DNA of 64,000 nt from contig NZ_CP045324.1 in assembly GCF_009363275.1 (NCBI RefSeq), positions 2,852,001 through 2,916,000 on the forward strand. The letters run 5' to 3'. The notes below the pieces were generated by a model, which saw only the letters and a program-made list of their open reading frames with translations, was not told the DNA's origin and searched no databases. Positions 36,449 through 45,697 of the stretch are shown here, one piece after another. Positions within the stretch are counted from its first letter, which is position 1. Every line of letters starts with the position of its first letter. The position numbers and the translations under genes are program-made. The stretch comes from Marinobacter sp. THAF197a (GTDB taxonomy: Bacteria; Pseudomonadota; Gammaproteobacteria; Pseudomonadales; Oleiphilaceae).

Positions 36449-37795
36449 ATGGCCAAGAAGCTGTTCATCAAAACCCACGGCTGCCAAATGAACGAGTACG
36501 ACTCTGCCCGCATGGCAGACCTGCTCAAAACCGGCGAAGCGGTCGAAGTGACCGACAACCCGGACGACGCCGACATCCTGCTGCTGAACACCTGCTCCAT
36601 CCGCGAAAAGGCCCAGGAGAAAGTGTTCCACCAGCTCGGCCGCTGGAAAAACCTGAAATCCAAAAAGCCCGACCTCATCATCGGCGTCGGTGGCTGCGTA
36701 GCCAGCCAGGAAGGCCAGGCCATCATCGACCGGGCCCCTTACGTAGACATGGTCTTCGGCCCGCAAACCCTGCACCGCCTGCCAGACATGATTACCGAAG
36801 TGCGCACCAAGGGTAACGGCGTAGGCGTGGTAGACGTCAGCTTCCCGGAAATCGAAAAATTCGACAACCTGCCCGAGCCTGGCGCAGACGGCCCATCCGC
36901 ATTTGTGTCCATCATGGAAGGCTGCAGCAAGTACTGCACCTTCTGCGTGGTGCCCTACACCCGCGGCGAAGAAGTCAGCCGCCCGGTCGACGACGTCATC
37001 GCCGAAGTGGCCCACCTGGCCGCCCAGGGCGTGCGCGAAGTGAACCTGCTGGGCCAGAACGTCAACGCCTACCGTGGCGATACCCACGACGGCGACCAGA
37101 TGGACCTGGCGGAACTGATCGAAGTCATCGCCACCATCGAAGGCATCGACCGCATCCGTTACACCACCTCCCATCCGGTGGAGTTCAGCGACGCCCTGAT
37201 CGACGTCTACGAGCAGGTTCCTGAGCTGGTCAGCCATCTGCACCTGCCGGTGCAAAGCGGCTCTGATCGCATCCTGGCAGCCATGAAGCGTGGCCATACA
37301 GCACTGGAGTACAAATCCAAACTCCGCCGCCTGCGCAAGATCCGCCCGGACATCAGCTTCTCCTCTGATTTCATCATCGGCTTCCCGGGTGAAACCGATA
37401 AGGACTTCGAAGACACCATGAAGCTGATCAACGACATCGGTTTTGATATGTCCTTCAGCTTCATCTACAGCGCCCGCCCGGGCACCCCGGCGTCTGACCT
37501 GCCGGACGATACGCCGATGGAGGTGAAGAAACAGCGCCTGAGCATTCTGCAGGATCGCCTGAACCAGAACGTCATGGATATCAGCCGGAAAATGGTGGGC
37601 TCTACCCAGCGGATTCTGGTGACTGGCCTGTCCAAGAAGGACCCGGGCGAGTATGCAGGTCGTACCGAGAACAACCGCATCGTAAACTTCCGCCACGAAA
37701 ACCCTGAAGTGGTTGGCCATTTTATCGATGTGGAGATTGTTGAGGCCTATGCCAATTCGCTTCGGGGTGTGCCTGTTGGTTCTGAGTTTTACTGA
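36449..37795 (+). CDS. miaB: tRNA-2-methylthio-N6-dimethylallyladenosine synthase
   Basis: MiaB is a radical-SAM methylthiotransferase that modifies A37 of tRNAs reading UNN codons. The start at 36449 (MAKKLFIKTHGCQMNEYDS) gives 448 residues. The three N-terminal cluster cysteines (GCQMN, NTCSIR, GGCVA), the radical-SAM motif CSKYCTFCVVPYTRG, and a C-terminal TRAM domain are visible. miaB-ybeZ-ybeY-corC-lnt is the conserved gammaproteobacterial order. Confidence 0.97.
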   Translation: MAKKLFIKTHGCQMNEYDSARMADLLKTGEAVEVTDNPDDADILLLNTCSIREKAQEKVFHQLGRWKNLKSKKPDLIIGVGGCVASQEGQAIIDRAPYVDMVFGPQTLHRLPDMITEVRTKGNGVGVVDVSFPEIEKFDNLPEPGADGPSAFVSIMEGCSKYCTFCVVPYTRGEEVSRPVDDVIAEVAHLAAQGVREVNLLGQNVNAYRGDTHDGDQMDLAELIEVIATIEGIDRIRYTTSHPVEFSDALIDVYEQVPELVSHLHLPVQSGSDRILAAMKRGHTALEYKSKLRRLRKIRPDISFSSDFIIGFPGETDKDFEDTMKLINDIGFDMSFSFIYSARPGTPASDLPDDTPMEVKKQRLSILQDRLNQNVMDISRKMVGSTQRILVTGLSKKDPGEYAGRTENNRIVNFRHENPEVVGHFIDVEIVEAYANSLRGVPVGSEFY

Positions 37796-37828
37796 GCTTT
37801 GGCTCCCAGGTTTTCTGGTTTTGGGGCT

Positions 37829-37944
37829 TGGTGACAGGGTGAGGGAGCCTCCCAAAAAACGCCCCGCAAGTACGTCCCTGTAGGGCTTCGTCGCGCCATC
37901 CCTGGCGCTCCAGATTTTTGGGAGGCTCCCTCACCCTGTCACCA
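37829..37944 (-). repeat. P1 palindromic element, copy 6
   Basis: Perfect 30-bp arms lie at 37829-37858 and 37915-37944, the longest in the window. On the - strand the loops are CAGGGATG (stem GCGCC/GGCGC) and CAGGGACG. It begins 33 bp after the miaB stop and faces away from copy 7. Confidence 0.93.
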
Positions 37945-38068
37945 GCAGACTTCACAATGGCATGCCGTATAAATGGCTAACCAAACCCCGGCACAGGCCA
38001 TTGATTACTGGATTGGCTTATCCAAACCACTTGTTTTTCGCCCTTTCGGCCTGCACATTGTTTAAACA

Positions 38069-38181
38069 GGTACAGGGCGGGCAGGGCCGTCAAAAAATCT
38101 GGAGCGCCAGGGACGGCGCGACGAAGCCCTACAGGGATGTATTCACGGGCGTTTTTTTGACGGCCCTGCCCGCCCTGTACC
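38069..38181 (+). repeat. P1 palindromic element, copy 7
   Basis: Perfect 29-bp arms lie at 38069-38097 and 38153-38181. On the + strand the loops are CAGGGACG (stem GCGCC/GGCGC) and CAGGGATG in the context TACAGGGATGTA, which equals the core of the published CsrA consensus. It lies 72 bp before the ybeZ start, and its GGA strand is the strand on which the ybeZ operon is transcribed. Confidence 0.93.
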
Positions 38182-38253
38182 GATAACTTCGCAGTCCGAA
38201 CAGCCTACTCCCCCACAGCAAAACCCCGGGGAGTAAAACGAAACGGAGCAAGA

Positions 38254-39240
38254 TTGAACACTCACGATACCAGACAATTTGACCTGCACCCGGTCAACCA
38301 GCGCCGCCTGGCCACCCTCTGCGGCCAGTTCGACGAACACCTGAAGATGATCGAAAAACGTCTGCAGGTGAAAGTCGGCCGCCGGGGCCACCACTTCCGG
38401 GTGGAAGGTCACACCGAAAATGTAGCCGCAGCCACCGAAGTCATTCGGCACCTGTACCGGGAAACCGAAGCCAGCGAAGATATTCCGCCGGATACCGTGC
38501 ACCTGTTTATCCGGGAAACCGGCCTTGAGCGGCTCCCGGATGACGTGCCCTATGACGAAGGCCAAATTACCGTCATCAAAACCCCGAAACTGACCGCCAA
38601 ACCCCGTGGCCAGAATCAGCAAAAGTACGTGCACAACATCCGTACCCACGACATAAACTTCGGCATCGGGCCTGCGGGCACCGGCAAGACCTGGCTGGCC
38701 GTGGCCTGTGCGGTAGAGGCACTGAAAGACGAACAGGTGAAACGCATCCTGCTGGTACGCCCCGCAGTGGAAGCCGGCGAGAAACTGGGCTTTCTGCCCG
38801 GCGACCTGGCCCAGAAGGTGGACCCCTACCTGCGGCCACTGTACGACGCCCTCTATGAAATGCTCGGCTTTGATCAGGTTACCCGCCTGATCGAGAAAAG
38901 CGTGATCGAGATTGCACCACTGGCGTTCATGCGTGGCCGCACCCTGAATAACTCGTTCATTATTCTGGATGAAAGCCAGAACACTACCCGGGAGCAAATG
39001 AAGATGTTCCTCACCCGGATTGGCTTTGGTTCAACGGCGGTGATCACCGGCGACACCACCCAGGTGGACCTGCCGCGCGGGCAGAACTCCGGGCTGATTC
39101 ACGCCGCCAGCGTGCTCAGCAAGGTCCCTGGTATCGGCTTTACCCGATTTGAGTCAAAAGATGTGGTTCGCCATCCTCTGGTTCAGCGCATTGTGGAAGC
39201 CTACGACTCGTTCGGTGACGGGGGCTCAACCAGCCCATGA
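38254..39240 (+). CDS. ybeZ: PhoH-like ATPase YbeZ
   Basis: YbeZ is a PhoH-family NTPase that partners the endoribonuclease YbeY in rRNA processing. The 328-residue protein starts with TTG at 38254, backed by GGAG 6 bases upstream. Walker A GIGPAGTGKT is at residues 137-146 and Walker B is SFIILDESQN. An N-terminal KH-like/RNA-binding region (about 30-75) precedes it. Its stop overlaps the ybeY start. Confidence 0.95.
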   Translation: MNTHDTRQFDLHPVNQRRLATLCGQFDEHLKMIEKRLQVKVGRRGHHFRVEGHTENVAAATEVIRHLYRETEASEDIPPDTVHLFIRETGLERLPDDVPYDEGQITVIKTPKLTAKPRGQNQQKYVHNIRTHDINFGIGPAGTGKTWLAVACAVEALKDEQVKRILLVRPAVEAGEKLGFLPGDLAQKVDPYLRPLYDALYEMLGFDQVTRLIEKSVIEIAPLAFMRGRTLNNSFIILDESQNTTREQMKMFLTRIGFGSTAVITGDTTQVDLPRGQNSGLIHAASVLSKVPGIGFTRFESKDVVRHPLVQRIVEAYDSFGDGGSTSP

Positions 39241-39710
39241 GCAAACTGACCGTGGATTTCCAGGTAGTTTATGAAGGCACCGGTGTACCCGACGAAACAC
39301 AATTCCAGGTTTGGGCTGAAAAGGCATGGCTGGGCGAGGATCCGTCTGAAGTGACGATCCGTATTGTCGGTAACGACGAAAGTCAGAACCTGAATCACCA
39401 GTACCGGGGCAAGGACAAGCCCACCAATGTTTTGTCCTTCCCATTTGAAGCACCACCGGGTATAACGGTGCCATTGGCCGGAGATCTGGTGATTTGCGCG
39501 CCGGTTGTTGAAAAGGAAGCGCAGGAACAGCTTAAAGAGCCTGTCGCCCACTGGGCCCACATGGTGGTGCACGGTATGTTGCACCTCCAGGGCTACGATC
39601 ATATTGAAGATAACGAAGCCGAGGCCATGGAAGCCCTCGAAGTCCGGCTGCTTGCGCAGCTCGGATTTGCTAACCCTTACGAAGCAGAGGAAACGGAACC
39701 AGACTCATGA
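39237..39710 (+). CDS. ybeY: rRNA maturation endoribonuclease YbeY
   Basis: YbeY is a zinc-dependent endoribonuclease needed for 16S rRNA 3'-end maturation and 70S quality control. The 157-residue protein has the zinc motif H-x3-H-x5-H in HMVVHGMLHLQGYDH near residue 110-125 and the upstream TNVLSFPF block. It overlaps ybeZ and corC by 4 bp each. Confidence 0.96.
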   Translation: MSKLTVDFQVVYEGTGVPDETQFQVWAEKAWLGEDPSEVTIRIVGNDESQNLNHQYRGKDKPTNVLSFPFEAPPGITVPLAGDLVICAPVVEKEAQEQLKEPVAHWAHMVVHGMLHLQGYDHIEDNEAEAMEALEVRLLAQLGFANPYEAEETEPDS

Positions 39711-40552
39711 GCGACGATCAGTCGAGTCGCAGCCAGGGCGGCAAGTCCTGGCTGGAGCGTATATCACAGGCCTTCTCCAGCGGGCCTGAGTCCGTCGAGG
39801 ACGTGCTGGAGATTCTACGGGATGCCGAATCTGAAAGTATCATTGATGCAGATTCCATGAGCATCATCGAAGGTGCCATGCAGGTGATCGACATGCGGGT
39901 GGACGAAATAATGATCCCCCGTTCCCAGATGATCACCGTCAAAGCCTCCCAGGATCCGAAAGAATTCCTGCCGGAAATCATGTCCTCCGCCCACAGCCGT
40001 TTCCCGGTCATCGGCGAAAGCCAGGACGACGTGATCGGCGTGCTGCTGGCCAAAGATCTGTTACCGCTTGCGCTCAATAACGAGCTGAACTGGACAAACA
40101 TTCGGGAGATCCTCCGCCCGCCCACGTTTGTTCCCGAAAGCAAGCGATTGAACCAGCTGCTCAAAGAGTTCAAGGAAAACCGCAACCACATGGCGATTGT
40201 GGTGGATGAGTACGGCGGCACCGCCGGCCTGATTACCATCGAAGACGTGCTTGAGCAGATCGTCGGTGAGATCGAAGACGAACACGACTTCGACGAGGAA
40301 ACCCACATCAAGGCTCGCGGCGATGGCACCTATGCCGTCAAAGCCGTCACCCCCATTGAAGACTTCAACGAATTTTTCGAGACCATGATGGACGAGGAAG
40401 AGTTCGACACCATTGGCGGCCTGGTTCTCAAAGAATTTGGTCACCTGCCCAGACGGGGAGAAACGGTTGAATTCGGCGGCTTGCAGTTTACTATTGCCAA
40501 CGCCGATAACCGAGTCATCCGTTTGTTGCAGGTAACGCGAAGTGAATCATGA
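39707..40552 (+). CDS. corC: CorC-type CBS/transporter-associated protein
   Basis: This 281-residue soluble protein has two CBS domains (about 65-190) and a C-terminal CorC/HlyC transporter-associated domain, as in the E. coli CorC (YbeX) linked to magnesium and cobalt efflux and ribosome function. The motif VDEIMIPRSQMITV and the NHMAIVVDEYGGTAGLITIEDVLEQIVGEI block are typical. It lacks the DUF21 membrane domain. It is coupled to ybeY and lnt by overlaps. Confidence 0.93.
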   Translation: MSDDQSSRSQGGKSWLERISQAFSSGPESVEDVLEILRDAESESIIDADSMSIIEGAMQVIDMRVDEIMIPRSQMITVKASQDPKEFLPEIMSSAHSRFPVIGESQDDVIGVLLAKDLLPLALNNELNWTNIREILRPPTFVPESKRLNQLLKEFKENRNHMAIVVDEYGGTAGLITIEDVLEQIVGEIEDEHDFDEETHIKARGDGTYAVKAVTPIEDFNEFFETMMDEEEFDTIGGLVLKEFGHLPRRGETVEFGGLQFTIANADNRVIRLLQVTRSES

Positions 40553-42098
40553 ACCTGGCCTTGGTCGCCCTCTGAATCTGCGGTTTACTGACCACCCCTG
40601 GTTTGGCCCGGCAATCCTGCTGATTGCCGGCGCAATCCAGACCCTCACCTTTTCACCTTTTCATTTGTGGTGGCTTGGCCCCCTCTCGGTTTTTCTGATT
40701 GTCCTGGTAACGCTACACCAGGCCTCGGAAAAGCTGTTTCGCGCCGGATGGTTTATCGGTCTTGGCCTGTTCGGTTCGGGCGCAAGCTGGATTTACATCA
40801 GCATCAGCGAGCACGGGAACACCTCAGTGCCAGTGGCTGTCCTGCTGATGGTTCTGTTTATAGCAGGGCTGGCCCTGTTCCATGGCCTTGCCTTCTGGTT
40901 CTGGGGCAAACTGGCCAAAGAAAGCATGATCCGGCGCCTTCTCCTGTTTCCGGCCATCTGGGTTCTGGGAGACTGGCTACGGGGCTGGTTGCTCACAGGC
41001 TTTCCCTGGCTGTACCTTGGCACTGCACATACGGACGGACCACTTGGTGGCCTGGCCCCCCTCACAGGCGTACATGGCATCACCTTCTGGATCGCAGTCA
41101 CGGGTGCGTCCGCCTATGCCATCTGGTGGCTTGTTCTGTCCGGGCGCCGCAAATCAGCAGCAGTCACCGCAGTACTCACTCTGCTGCCCTGGGTCTTCGC
41201 GCCGGCCATGAAACAAGCCGACTGGACTGACCTCAAGGAACAGCCGGTCACCTTTGCCGCCATGCAAGGCAACATTCCCCAGCAGATCAAATGGGACCCG
41301 GATTTCCTGCGGGATCAGATCGTGGCGTACCTGGGAATGACCGAGGCCCACTGGCAACGCGACCTTATTTTATGGCCGGAAACCGCGATTCCGATCCCCC
41401 AGGACCAGGCAGGCAAGGTGCTTGATCACATCCACGAAGAGCTCGGCGATGAAAGTACGCTGATCACCGGCATTCCCTGGTACGGCTACAGCGATCGTAT
41501 CGACGACTTCACCTTCCACAACAGCATCATGGCCATTGGCAACGGTGAAGGCATCTACCACAAGCAGAAGTTGGTTCCGTTTGGCGAATATGTGCCGTTG
41601 CAGGGCGTTCTGCGAGGACTGATCGGCTTTTTCGACCTGCCCATGAGCAGCTTCACCCCCGGGCCAAAGTACCAGTCTCCGCTGGTGGCCAACGGCATCA
41701 ACATCATGCCGTACATCTGCTACGAAGTAGCCTACCCGGACTTTGTCGCCTTCAATGCCCGTAACTCCGGCTTGCTGTTAACCATCAGCAATGATGGCTG
41801 GTTCGGTGATTCCATTGGCCCGTTGCAGCACCTTCAACTGGCCCGCATGCGCGCCCTGGAAACCGGCCGCTATATGCTCAGGGGCACCAATAACGGCGTT
41901 ACCGCGATCATCAACGAAAAGGGCGAGATCACCGAACGGATTCCGCAGTTCCAACGGGCAGTACTGACCGGTGAGGTCTTCCCCGCCACCGGCAGCACGC
42001 CCTACATGCAGACCGGTTCATGGCCGGTGCTGACCCTGGCGGTGATCCTGATCGTGTTTGTGCGGGAGCGGGTGATCCCGAAAAACCCTACTCCTTAG
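40542..42098 (+). CDS. lnt: Apolipoprotein N-acyltransferase
   Basis: Lnt adds the third acyl chain to lipoproteins in the inner membrane. The 518-residue protein has about six N-terminal membrane helices and a periplasmic nitrilase domain with Glu (LWPETAIP), Lys (KQKLVPFGEY) and Cys (MPYICYEVAYP). The start is taken at GTG 40542, inside the end of corC; the codons after it (NHEPGLGRPLNLRF) have no better alternative in frame. Its 3' end overlaps the convergent zinc-ribbon gene by 11 bp. Confidence 0.95.
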   Translation: MNHEPGLGRPLNLRFTDHPWFGPAILLIAGAIQTLTFSPFHLWWLGPLSVFLIVLVTLHQASEKLFRAGWFIGLGLFGSGASWIYISISEHGNTSVPVAVLLMVLFIAGLALFHGLAFWFWGKLAKESMIRRLLLFPAIWVLGDWLRGWLLTGFPWLYLGTAHTDGPLGGLAPLTGVHGITFWIAVTGASAYAIWWLVLSGRRKSAAVTAVLTLLPWVFAPAMKQADWTDLKEQPVTFAAMQGNIPQQIKWDPDFLRDQIVAYLGMTEAHWQRDLILWPETAIPIPQDQAGKVLDHIHEELGDESTLITGIPWYGYSDRIDDFTFHNSIMAIGNGEGIYHKQKLVPFGEYVPLQGVLRGLIGFFDLPMSSFTPGPKYQSPLVANGINIMPYICYEVAYPDFVAFNARNSGLLLTISNDGWFGDSIGPLQHLQLARMRALETGRYMLRGTNNGVTAIINEKGEITERIPQFQRAVLTGEVFPATGSTPYMQTGSWPVLTLAVILIVFVRERVIPKNPTP

Positions 42099-42633
42099 GC
42101 GGCCAGCGGCTGGTTACCCGCTCGAAGTAATGGGACCCGCAGGCCTCGCACGGGTGCAAGTGGCTGGTTTTGGTCAGGCACACCATGTGGTTGCAATTCA
42201 TGCACCGGAACATACCGGCGGTGGCCACCTCGCCCGATATGTAGTGGCTGACGTCCTGGTTCTCCAGTTTCTGTTTGAGTTCCAGGGTGTCCACCAGGGT
42301 TTTGTCGGCTACCGAAAGCAGTCGATCCGCCAGGGTGTGCTCCAGTAACGAGATATCCAGCTGCAACCATTCTTTCAGGCCCTCTCCGGTTTCCTCGACA
42401 AAGTTCAGCAGGTGCTCCAGGTCCCGCTCGAGGTAGGCGCCGAGCAGGTCGGCTTCCTCACGGGTCATTTCTTCCAGTTCGTATTCAAACTCAACCGCTT
42501 TCTGAACTTCTTCCTCCAGAGTCTGAAGTGAGGTTTCCTGGAGCTCATGCAAACGGGCTTGTACCCGCTCCAGCATTCTGTCGTAAGCCTCGAGGGCCTT
42601 GCCTGAAAGGTGATTGCGTTCTGGTTCCGTCAT
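42088..42633 (-). CDS. Zinc-ribbon protein of the DUF1451 (YbeL) type
   Basis: This 181-residue protein has a long helical, acidic N-terminal part with coiled-coil potential (about 1-120) and a C-terminal zinc ribbon made by CMNCNHMVC and CEACGSHYF (about 142-170). The layout and the genomic position near lnt-leuS match E. coli YbeL (DUF1451), whose function is unknown. Its 3' end overlaps lnt. P1 copy 8 lies 43 bp upstream with its GGA strand on the same strand, so it would be in the 5' leader if transcription starts beyond it. Confidence 0.88.
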   Translation of the reverse strand: MTEPERNHLSGKALEAYDRMLERVQARLHELQETSLQTLEEEVQKAVEFEYELEEMTREEADLLGAYLERDLEHLLNFVEETGEGLKEWLQLDISLLEHTLADRLLSVADKTLVDTLELKQKLENQDVSHYISGEVATAGMFRCMNCNHMVCLTKTSHLHPCEACGSHYFERVTSRWPPKE

Positions 42634-42675
42634 AGTCTTCCCGCCTGTTTTCTAGTTTTGGTGCAAGGGTCAGGA

Positions 42676-42769
42676 TGTGGTACCTCTTTCCGGGACACGC
42701 TGTAAATACGTCCCTGTACGCTTGACTGCAGCATCCATGCTGCAGACAGTCCCGGAAAGAGGTACCACA
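42676..42769 (-). repeat. P1 palindromic element, copy 8
   Basis: Perfect 21-bp arms lie at 42676-42696 and 42749-42769. On the - strand the loops are CATGGATG on a long stem (CTGCAGCA/TGCTGCAG) and CAGGGACG. The inner arm ends CCGGGAC instead of CCAAAAC, marking the GGGAC subtype shared with copies 9, 11 and 13. Confidence 0.9.
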
Positions 42770-42848
42770 CCCTGCCCCCCGGACATTCTCCCTGCCTTTA
42801 GCTAATCGCAGTGGAGCAAGCGCTTCTCTCCAAGAGTACCCTTCGCAA

Positions 42849-42973
42849 GTTTGGGGTGCTGCCGGGGATGGCTTCCCGGGACTGTGCGCAGCATGGATGC
42901 TGCGCTCAAGCCCCCAGGGATGGGTTCACGGCGTGTCCCGGGAAGCCATCCCCGGCAGCAACCTGCACCAAAC
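42849..42973 (+). repeat. P1 palindromic element, copy 9
   Basis: Perfect 26-bp arms lie at 42857-42882 and 42935-42960, and GTTTGG/CCAAAC extends the palindrome outward with a bulge. On the + strand the loops are CATGGATG (stem GCGCAGCA/TGCTGCGC) and CAGGGATG (stem CCCA/TGGG). Both stems differ from copy 8 by compensating changes. It ends about 80 bp before the likely leuS -10 box. Confidence 0.92.
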
Positions 42974-43110
42974 CCACGAATAACCTCCATACGGGAAGTC
43001 TGGCACAAGTCTGCGAAATTGGCAGACTACCTGTTAAGCCTTGGGTGCGTTAGAATGTTCGGCCCTTTCGAACCTCATTTTCACACAGGGTACTTTTGGT
43101 AATGGCAGGA

Positions 43111-45696
43111 ATGGACGAACAATACAACCCACGTGATGTAGAGCAGACCGCCCGCGACTTCTGGGAAACCAACGAAACCTTCAAAGTGAAGGAAGAGCCC
43201 GGCAAGCCCAAGTACTACTGCCTGTCCATGTTCCCCTACCCCAGCGGCAAGCTGCACATGGGCCACGTTCGTAACTACACCATCGGCGACGTGATTTCCC
43301 GCTACCAGCGCATGCAAGGCAAGAATGTCATGCAACCCATGGGCTGGGACGCCTTCGGTCTGCCCGCCGAGAACGCCGCCATTGCCAACAAATCCGCCCC
43401 CGCCAAGTGGACCCGGGCGAACATCGAATACATGAAGAAACAGCTCAAGCAGTTGGGCTTCGGTTACGACTGGGGCCGTGAGTTGGCCACCTGTGATCCC
43501 GAGTACTACCGTTGGGAGCAGTGGTTCTTTGCCCGCCTTTACGAAAAGGGCCTGGTGTACAAGAAAATGTCCACCGTAAACTGGGACCCGGTCGACCAGA
43601 CGGTTCTGGCTAACGAGCAGGTGGTGGATGGCCGCGGCTGGCGCTCTGGCGCGCTGGTTGAGCAGAAGAAGATTCCCCAGTGGTTTATCCGCATTACCGA
43701 TTATGCCGAAGAACTGCTGAACGACCTGGACCAGCTGGAAGACTGGCCTGAGCAGGTCAAGACCATGCAGCGGAACTGGATCGGCAAGTCCGTGGGCACC
43801 GAGCTGACCTTCCCGCTGAAAGACCGGGAAGACGGCCTGACCGTTTACACCACCCGTCCGGACACCCTGATGGGGGTCAGTTACATGGCGGTTGCGGCGG
43901 AACACCCGCTGGCCAAGGCAGCGGCTGAACGGCACCGGGATGTCGCTGAGTTTGTCGAGCAGTGCCGCAACAGCAAGGTGGCGGAAGCGGAACTGGCCAC
44001 CATGGAAAAGAGGGGCATCGACACCGGGTTCAAAGCCATTCATCCGCTGACCCAGGAAGAAGTGCCGGTATGGGTCGCCAACTTCGTGCTGATGGACTAC
44101 GGCACGGGCGCACTGATGGCCGTTCCCGGCCACGATGACCGCGACCACGAGTTTGCCCTGAAGTACAAGCTGGCCATCAAGCAGGTCATTGCGCCCAATG
44201 ACAGCCGTGATATCGACGTTCAGGAAAAAGCCTTTACCGAGAAAGGTGTACTTGTATCATCCGGCAAATACAGTGGACTGACCAGCGAGGAAGCCTTCGA
44301 CGAGATCGCGAAATACCTTGAAGACAACGGTATCGGTACGCGCACCGTCAACTACCGTCTGCGTGACTGGGGTGTTTCTCGTCAACGGTACTGGGGCGCA
44401 CCCATTCCAATGATGACTCTGGAAGACGGCACGGAAATACCGGTGCCGGATGACCAGCTACCTGTTCGCCTGCCGGAAGATGTCGAGATGGACGGCGTTC
44501 AGTCACCGATCAAGGCCGATCCGGAGTGGTGCAAAACCGAATTTAACGGTCAGGCGGCTACTCTTGAGACCGATACCTTCGACACCTTCATGGAGTCATC
44601 CTGGTATTACGCGCGCTTCTGCAGCCCTAATTACGACAAGGGCATGCTGGACCCGGCAGCGGCCAATTATTGGCTGCCGGTGGATCAGTACATCGGCGGT
44701 ATCGAACATGCGATCCTTCACCTGTTGTACGCCCGTTTCTTCCACAAACTGCTGCGGGACGTTGGCCTGGTCAACAGTTCGGAGCCGTTCAATCGCCTGC
44801 TCTGTCAGGGCATGGTGTTGGCTGAGACCTACTATCGGGAAGATGAGTCCGGCAAGATCACCTGGATTGCCCCGGCCGATGTCACGGTAGAGCGGGACAG
44901 CAAAGGGCAAGTGGTGAAAGCGGTCCACAATGAAGACGGCCAGCCGGTTCAGATCGGTGGTGTCACCAAGATGTCCAAGTCCAAGAACAACGGCATAGAC
45001 CCTCAGGCGATCATTGACCAGCATGGCGCCGACACCGTTCGTCTGTTCATGATGTTTGCTGCGCCGCCAGAGCAGTCCCTCGAATGGTCTGACAGCGGCG
45101 TGGAAGGCGCACACCGCTTCCTCAAGCGGCTGTGGCGCCTGGTCAATGAGCAGACCGCCGGTGGCCAGGTGCCCACCCTTGAGGCTGGCAGCCTGAACAG
45201 CGCCCAGAAGGATCTGCGCCGCAAGACCCACGAAACCATTGCCAAGGTCAGTGACGACATCAGTCGTCGCCTCACCTTCAATACGGCTATCGCCGCTGTG
45301 ATGGAACTGCTGAACGAAGTCAGCCGACTGACAGACAACGAGCCCCAGAGCCTCGCCGTTCGCCAGGAAGCACTGGAGGTGGCGGTTCTGGTGCTGTCGC
45401 CCATCGTGCCGCACATCAGCCATACTCTCTGGCAGGCTCTTGGCCACGCAGAACCCGTGGTTGATGCCAGCTGGCCGGTTGCCGACGAAAGTGCCATGGT
45501 CCGCAGTGAGATTGAGGTTGTGCTGCAGGTCAACGGTAAAGTACGGGCAAAAGAAAGCGTGCCCGCGGACATCGGCAAGGCGGACCTGGAAAAACTGGCT
45601 CTGGAGAACGAAAACGTTATGCGCTTCACTGATGGCAAAACCGTGCGCAAAGTCATCGTTGTACCCGGAAAGCTGGTTAACGTGGTGGCTAACTGA
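43111..45696 (+). CDS. leuS: Leucyl-tRNA synthetase
   Basis: LeuS charges tRNA(Leu). The protein is 861 residues if started at 43111 (MDEQYNPRDVEQ); ATG 43102 (adding MAG) is also possible and has slightly better spacing to an AGGG site. The HIGH-type motif SGKLHMGHVRNY and the KMSKS motif (TKMSKSKNNG) are intact. The CP1 editing domain with the TTRPDTLMG threonine-rich region is present, so post-transfer editing should work. lptE follows 1 bp after the stop. Confidence 0.97.
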   Translation: MDEQYNPRDVEQTARDFWETNETFKVKEEPGKPKYYCLSMFPYPSGKLHMGHVRNYTIGDVISRYQRMQGKNVMQPMGWDAFGLPAENAAIANKSAPAKWTRANIEYMKKQLKQLGFGYDWGRELATCDPEYYRWEQWFFARLYEKGLVYKKMSTVNWDPVDQTVLANEQVVDGRGWRSGALVEQKKIPQWFIRITDYAEELLNDLDQLEDWPEQVKTMQRNWIGKSVGTELTFPLKDREDGLTVYTTRPDTLMGVSYMAVAAEHPLAKAAAERHRDVAEFVEQCRNSKVAEAELATMEKRGIDTGFKAIHPLTQEEVPVWVANFVLMDYGTGALMAVPGHDDRDHEFALKYKLAIKQVIAPNDSRDIDVQEKAFTEKGVLVSSGKYSGLTSEEAFDEIAKYLEDNGIGTRTVNYRLRDWGVSRQRYWGAPIPMMTLEDGTEIPVPDDQLPVRLPEDVEMDGVQSPIKADPEWCKTEFNGQAATLETDTFDTFMESSWYYARFCSPNYDKGMLDPAAANYWLPVDQYIGGIEHAILHLLYARFFHKLLRDVGLVNSSEPFNRLLCQGMVLAETYYREDESGKITWIAPADVTVERDSKGQVVKAVHNEDGQPVQIGGVTKMSKSKNNGIDPQAIIDQHGADTVRLFMMFAAPPEQSLEWSDSGVEGAHRFLKRLWRLVNEQTAGGQVPTLEAGSLNSAQKDLRRKTHETIAKVSDDISRRLTFNTAIAAVMELLNEVSRLTDNEPQSLAVRQEALEVAVLVLSPIVPHISHTLWQALGHAEPVVDASWPVADESAMVRSEIEVVLQVNGKVRAKESVPADIGKADLEKLALENENVMRFTDGKTVRKVIVVPGKLVNVVAN

Positions 45697-45697
45697 T

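Larger units (their letters stand above)
37796..38253. other. Intergenic region miaB / ybeZ with a P1 pair
   Basis: These 458 bp between two + strand genes contain P1 copies 6 and 7 in opposite orientation with a 124-bp spacer. The conserved miaB-ybeZ operon is therefore interrupted here. No coding frame or clear promoter was seen; the region just before ybeZ has a good ribosome binding site (ACGGAGC). Confidence 0.6.
42634..43110. other. Divergent intergenic region, zinc-ribbon gene / leuS
   Basis: The 477 bp hold P1 copies 8 and 9 in opposite orientation, 80 bp apart. Downstream of them TAGAAT at 43051-43056 is a likely -10 box for leuS, with a weak -35 (TACCTG at 43028-43033). No small gene was recognised. 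Confidence 0.55.

Noticed and set aside
28383..42973. P1 pairs as a CRISPR array or phage remnant
   Set aside because: Spacers are few, of variable length, and the repeats are inverted rather than direct. No cas or phage genes are nearby.
42974..43110. Attenuator or T-box upstream of leuS
   Set aside because: No leucine-codon leader peptide or T-box sequence was found; T-boxes are not expected in gammaproteobacteria.
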